Assembly: GCA_051294375.1 (NCBI GenBank)
Contig: CM119270.1
Span: 7,156,564-7,220,563 of the forward strand
Length of the DNA: 64,000 nt
Direction: 5' to 3'
Source of the DNA: Paraspadella gotoi
Lineage: Eukaryota; Chaetognatha
In this document: one piece after another, positions 59,521-64,000 of the stretch
Layout of the letters: each line of letters begins with the position of its first letter
Numbering within the stretch: the first letter of the stretch is position 1
Made by a program: the position numbers and the translations under genes
Notes under the pieces: generated by a model
Database searches by the model: none
What the model was told of the DNA's origin: nothing
Seen by the model: the letters and a program-made list of their open reading frames with translations, nothing else

Positions 59521-60640
59521 GAAATTAAAAGTAGAGTTAATGTATAAAACTAGTAAATTAACTGAAACGCGGAATTTTTAAGAAAAATATCAGCTAACTT
59601 ATCTCAATGGTCAAAACTTGTTTTAGAAGTAGAGTAATTATTTATCAAAGACTTCATACGCTATTTGGCTAAACCTAAGGAAATAAAAACGCGAACAAAA
59701 GCAAATAATTTTTAGCCACGAAATTACAGAAACAAATTTAGCAGAAAAAAGGCAATTATAAAATTAATACAAAGTTGAAGCCTTTTGAAAATGAATTAAA
59801 TTTTTCCTTCTTAAGGAATCATAAGCATCGTGACCCTGCAGATTCGACAGAATTACGCTCTAAAGTTTCCCCATTCGCATATTTAAGATCCGTTCATCGA
59901 CGGACGACGCGTATTCTCCGTGTCGGAGGTCGACCTGCATCGAGCAAATTGAGCGTTACTGAGACTCGCCATCCCGCATCCTCCCAGCGAAGTCACCTCA
60001 GGGTAGAAAATGCTTATTAGAATTAATTCATATAAAATGAAGCCACACGCCGGAGCAGAACAAGGTTCATTGCTCAATTTAGACAAACAATATTGGATCT
60101 TATCTGGACGTTCAAAACACGAAGGAAAAAATTATTCGAAAATGGTTGTGCCTGTCAACGTCGTCGATGCGAAGCCAGAGAAGCAGAAGATGGCGCCACT
60201 TCCTGCAATAAGATTGGAACCAGGTTACCCATTTGAAGCTTCAGGCGTTTGACCTTTGTGGCCCTTTTAATGTTAGATATATCGTAGACAGCAAAAAGGA
60301 TGGATTGCGTTATTTTACTTGCCTCCGGATGAGAAGCTGTTCATTTGGAAGTTGTTAAAGATATTTTCTACATTCATGTTTTTATAAATGCTCTCTTCAG
60401 ATTTCAGGCACGCCGATCCAGTTTGACGCATCCTTTATAGCGATAATGTCGAATTTTAAAGGCGCAGATAAAGAGCTTAAAGCTGCACTCAAAGCCTACA
60501 AAACAAAGGACTTACCAGAAGAACTACGGAAGAAAGGATTGGAATGGCGAAATCAACCCTTCCAGGAATCACCTCATGGGGAGGCATCTGGAACGGCCTT
60601 TATCCCGCACCGGTCAAAAAACTCTCACGTTTCTATTTGC
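59521..60640 (+). pseudogene. pol: BEL/Pao integrase
   Basis: RILRVGGR at about 59911-59934 is the BEL segment preceding integrase. KPHAGAEQGSLLNLDKQYWI at 60040-60099 is the zinc-domain His region, and APLPAIRLEPGYPFEASGV at 60192-60248 leads to the first catalytic Asp, where a one-base shift occurs. SDN at 60438-60446 is the second Asp box, followed by NFKGADKELKAALKAY. In the third catalytic block the expected Trp-Glu reads Trp-Asn at 60589-60594, again consistent with a one-base shift. The copy is not functional as written. Confidence 0.9.
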
Positions 60641-61180
60641 GATAAGGAAAAAAAGTCCCAACTTGATTTTTTTTTGGGAAAAAATAAAAATTGGGGGGAA
60701 AACCCATTTTTGAATTACTATGGACAGAAAAGCCATTATTAATCGAGCCCTCTTGACCCACGTTTCCAATGAACCCTCGCGATCCCCGTCCTCTTTACCC
60801 TGAATATGATCCTTCCCCCGGGTTTCAGGCAAATCGGGGCCTGCTCGACCCTCCCTGTCCCCAATTGTGAAGAAAAAACGTCCGTTAACCAGCTCTTGAA
60901 GCAGTCTTATTAGCCTTGCTAAACTGCTTTTGGAAAAACGGATGGCGAACCGAATACATTACGACGGTTTCAACAACGCACAATTGCGACGTCATCTCAG
61001 CGAAAATCTGCGATGTTTGACGATGTAGTTCATCCTTGTTGATGACTTGGCTCCGCGAGACAAATGTCGCTCGGTATTATTCACGCCGTGCATTCCGACG
61101 GAAACCCATGTTCGTCGCGTTTACAAGTCGAACCGCTAACGGAAAAATTGTTTTGATCGCGATTAGAACCAAGTAGATTC
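60641..61180 (+). pseudogene. pol: BEL/Pao pol C-terminus
   Basis: The plus strand at about 61030-61140 reads LVDDLAPRDKCRSV… and HVRRVYKSN, corresponding to the conserved BEL C-terminal segment with D--aPR--W and hvR-v-vk motifs. Frames shift repeatedly between 60640 and 61180. The polyprotein ends near 61180. Confidence 0.7.
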
Positions 61181-61474
61181 TGCCTGAATAAGCAAATCCG
61201 ACAACGAAGACTGTGAAGATGTTCCAGCGAGAAGTAAATGGTTGATGGAAATTGTCGATTTAAATGTTTTTATTTACATACTTGTAAAAATGTATCGCAT
61301 CGTTTTTTATTTACTTTTATTTTCTGAAGCTTATGTTTTAAGAAATTCATTTTAATGAAACGTTTTTTATGTAAAACGATCATTTCTACTGTCCTTTTTT
61401 TTTGGAATCGATATTTATCCTGTCCCCAACTTGCTTTTTTTAAACCAAAAATCTATAATGTCTGCATTTGGCAA

Positions 61475-61560
61475 CAGCCGGGCGGTATTGTTAGAGATAT
61501 TTAATGATTTTTATCTGAGTTTAACTCTTGTCCGTTCGAATCGAAGGAAACAAACCTATA
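61475..61560 (+). mobile_element. Candidate BEL polypurine tract and 3' LTR start
   Basis: CAGCCGGGCGGTAT precedes TGTTAGAGATATTTAATG at 61489, about 310 bp after the end of pol. A GC/purine tract followed by TGTT is typical of BEL 3' LTR starts. The LTR end and a matching 5' LTR were not found, so this is tentative. Confidence 0.4.
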
Positions 61561-61803
61561 TTTAGAGTCAAATCGGTTGATTTAATAATTCCTGCTTTCC
61601 TATTGTTTTAAGTTTCCTTATTTTTTCCTAACCTCAATCTAGCTTCTTATTTTGGTCAAAAGTAGTATATTTAAGAGATCTAAACTTACTTGAACTAAGG
61701 TTGTTCTTGATTAATATGATGCAACCAGGAGGTAACTTATTTATGTTGAATACTTGAAATTATTTGTTTGAAATTAATACTTAAATTCTCTTTAGATTTA
61801 AAG

Positions 61804-61917
61804 CGTTTGTCCTCGTTTCTATTTCAACGTTTGTCCTCTTCTATTCACGTTTGTCCTCGTCTATTCATGTTTTCTGTCTCGCTTTATTCACGTTGTCCTT
61901 ATGTTTGTCTATATACG
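61804..61917. repeat. ~20-bp tandem repeat (CGTTTGTCCTCGTCTATTCA)
   Basis: About five units: CGTTTGTCCTCTTCTATTCA, CGTTTGTCCTCGTCTATTCA, then TGTTTTCTGTCTCGCTTTATTCA and CGTTGTCCTTATGTTTGTCTATATA. It lies within the putative LTR. Confidence 0.8.
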
Positions 61918-62292
61918 TTTAATATGTTTTCAAATTGGAAATCGCGTTCTTTATTACTAAATGGATTATTAATTTAAGGACATGGCTTAAACCCTGTATA
62001 GCATTTGTTTCTATGCAGAGAAAAACCCGCAACATGAGGTTTTAAAAATTTTTTCTTTTTATCCGAAGGCCCGTTATAAATTGCACTTCGGGAAAGAGAA
62101 ACCCTTTTTGAATCTTAAAGAGGTGACGACGGTCAAAAAACAAAAAAATATTACAAAACAAAGGACAACGCATGGAGAACAAAACAAAAGAACAAAGGAT
62201 GGAAGAAGACGTCGGCCGAAAAAGTTGTAGTAAAAACCCCGTAGTAAAAGCCTGACGTCGTAAACTGGAAGGAGAGAGAGAGAGAGATGACG

Positions 62293-62329
<37 letters not shown>

Positions 62330-62640
62330 AAATTTAATCCTTATGAGAATTTCCAGCTCAAGAAAATGCTTAAGAAATCAATAAAAACAGTAATACTACG
62401 TAATAACTGAGAAAAACTAAGAGAAGCCTAAAAACTCTATAACTTTTAATTAATAGTATAGCATCATTAATCCCTTTGTTGTTCCTTTTCTCTCCCTCTC
62501 TCTTTTTCTCTCTCCCTTCTTTTTCGTTCGGGAGAGAAGGAAAAAACGGAAAGAAAAAAGCTTGGCGCTTCTCTTTGGTGGTTGAACAACGCAATTTGTC
62601 TGCCACTAATGGCTTAGTTATATAGCATCATCGCCTTAAA
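61918..62640. other. Intergenic DNA with GA array
   Basis: GA arrays at 62272-62288 and 62297-62326; otherwise AT-rich. A 78-codon minus frame at 62370-62606 is Lys/Glu/Phe-rich and not supported as a gene. Confidence 0.6.
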
Positions 62641-62657
62641 ACGACAGCAGAATTCGT

Positions 62658-62659
<2 letters not shown>

Positions 62660-62735
<76 letters not shown>
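62660..62735. repeat. (CT)n array
   Basis: Interrupted CT run. A smaller CT run lies at 63133-63190 and an (ACG)n run at 63003-63035. Confidence 0.95.
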
Positions 62736-62737
<2 letters not shown>

Positions 62738-63369
62738 ACTTTCTAATCCGCCAAATAGAAAAAACACGAAAGACGATAACTAAATGGAAACGATGACGAT
62801 AACAACCGCTGACAAGTTTCATATGTCACTATAGCATTAATTGGACATTAAAATATAAGGAAGATTTAAAACAAAAACAACCAACAAACAAAGAAAATCT
62901 CCAATCTCAAGCAAATAAATATCGATGAACTTTAAGATGATGACTTAAATGTTCTTAAAAAGCCGATGAATATAATAACTTACAACGACAAACGACAATA
63001 GACGGCGACGACGGCGACGACGACGACGACGGACGCACGACGACTTCTCCCTTCCTCCCTTTGCTTTGGGTGGGATGCCACTTCCTTTTGGCATTTTTTT
63101 CTAGAATAAACGGTTTAAGAGGAAAGGAATTTTCTCTCTCCTCTCTCCTCTCCTCTCTCTCTCTCTCTCTCTCTCATCTCTCCCTCTCTCTGAAAAAAGA
63201 GGTAATGGTTAAAATATTCATGACGGCGAAAGAGGAAACAGTGCCTTCGTGGCTTCTATCGCCCACGATGAACTCTTTCCTCCGTTACTATCTCTCTCTT
63301 CACCAACCTTACTCTCGACCTTACCCTTTTAAAAAACTACAACTGCTCTTAGGTTAAACAGTCAACTCA

Positions 63370-63435
63370 CCCCCGGCCTCCGCCGACGCCGCCTTTTTCC
63401 GTCCCTTTTTTCCCGCCAAAATTCAATCCCGCGAG
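63370..63435 (+). promoter_or_regulatory. GC-rich patch with E2F-like site
   Basis: TTTCCCGCCAAAA at 63409-63421 matches the E2F/DP consensus TTTSSCGC very well. It sits in a short CpG-rich patch (CGCCGACGCCGCC) and is followed by a second CCCGCG at 63428. No gene start was identified nearby. Confidence 0.3.
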
Positions 63436-63544
63436 TCTTATTTGAATTTTTACATTTTTTACTTAACACTTGAAAAAAAAGGCACCTTGTTTTATTTATT
63501 CCCTTTTCCCGTGACTCAATTTGAACCAAAATACTTTTTTACAA

Positions 63545-63720
63545 ATCCCTTAAGCCCTTATCTTCAACTCTGCCTTAGACTCTACCCTAATAGAAAAAAC
63601 CTTAATTCCCTAATTCTTAATCCTAATCGATAAAGACTATCCCTTAATCCTAAAGCTAATCCTAAAGGCTTAGTCCCTAACCAATTAACCTAAATCTAAT
63701 CCTTTAACCCCTCAACCCCA
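63545..63720. repeat. Degenerate CCTAA-rich, telomere-like tract
   Basis: CCTAAT, CCCTAA, CCTTAA and CCTAAA words recur about every 8-12 bp (for example CCCTAATTCTTAATCCTAAT). The strand is strongly G-poor. CCTAA is the complement of TTAGG, the telomere unit of many arthropods. The array is not regular, so it could be an eroded interstitial telomere repeat or simply an unrelated C/T/A-rich minisatellite. Confidence 0.35.
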
Positions 63721-64000
63721 AAACTAAATTTTATATAAAAAAACACTTTATTCTATTTTTTAACTCAAATGTGGCGTTGTTGGAAAATAAGCCCCAGAAA
63801 TTATACCACATTCGCACTCCAAAAATCCCCAGCTTAAAAGACGTCTCGTGGAGAAAAAAAAATTTCTAGTCATGGGAAGTACTTGCATAAGCGCGGAGGT
63901 AAGGACGCGGCGAGAGAATGCATGGGCATAATGGTAAGGGGTGAGTTGGAGAGCAAGGGTTGGGGCTGATTGGGGCCCAAAATATGCGCTAAGTTTGACG
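63721..64000. other. Right end of window, no gene seen
   Basis: AT-rich up to 63780, then mixed and purine-leaning sequence to the end (GGTAAGGGGTGAGTTGG). No recognisable feature. Confidence 0.5.

Overview
This window is non-coding-dominated animal DNA, most likely from an invertebrate. I recognise no intact protein-coding gene. The animal assignment rests on decayed BEL/Pao and Ty3/Gypsy LTR retrotransposons (BEL/Pao is metazoan-specific), a hAT-type MITE with a textbook 8-bp target duplication, dense microsatellites and GT-AG-like exon candidates. A degenerate CCTAA-rich tract near the right end would fit an arthropod (TTAGG telomere family), but only weakly. The species cannot be named from this sequence.

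Layout. 1-4.6 kb: unique DNA with (CT)n and purine/pyrimidine tracts and one small GC-rich island carrying a perfect GTCACGTGAC E-box. 4.6-36.8 kb: one locus represented up to three times in direct order. Copy A is about 4.64-15.06 kb, copy B 15.06-25.31 kb, copy C 25.34-33.81 kb and copy D 33.83-36.85 kb. A left block (L) is present in A, B and part of C. A right block (R) is present in part of B, in C and in D. The copies differ mostly by single-base indels and are joined at 25-N gaps or inside CT arrays, so much of this may be unmerged or gap-filled assembly. Copy A, however, carries two extra insertions (1.48 kb and 626 bp) that are absent from B, so at least two haplotypes or paralogues are present. 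Block R contains a repeated exon-like open stretch with a possible 70-bp GT-AG intron.

36.8-40 kb: GA/CT and TCG arrays, a 47-bp minisatellite and a small Cys-rich reading frame. 40-43.5 kb: a 5'-truncated Ty3/Gypsy element on the minus strand (RT end, RNase H, integrase, polypurine tract, LTR edge), with a tRNA-like sequence at its LTR. 45.3-46.2 kb: a GC-rich promoter-like patch with a CCG run, two ATGGCGG motifs and an exact-period 17-bp minisatellite full of TGACG half-sites. 47.6-48.1 kb: an ~104-bp satellite. 49.7-52.2 kb: exon-like open frames, a CCAAT-box minisatellite and a 46-bp minisatellite. 53.3-53.95 kb: a long polypurine tract. 55.9-61.5 kb: a nearly full-length but frame-broken BEL/Pao gag-pol on the plus strand, with a candidate 3' LTR start. 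61.5-64 kb: short repeats, an E2F-like site and a telomere-like tract.

The theme is repeat biology. Besides the microsatellites there are at least eight independent degenerate minisatellite families (about 10, 14, 15, 17, 25, 46, 47 and 104 bp). Several keep strict register despite high sequence divergence.
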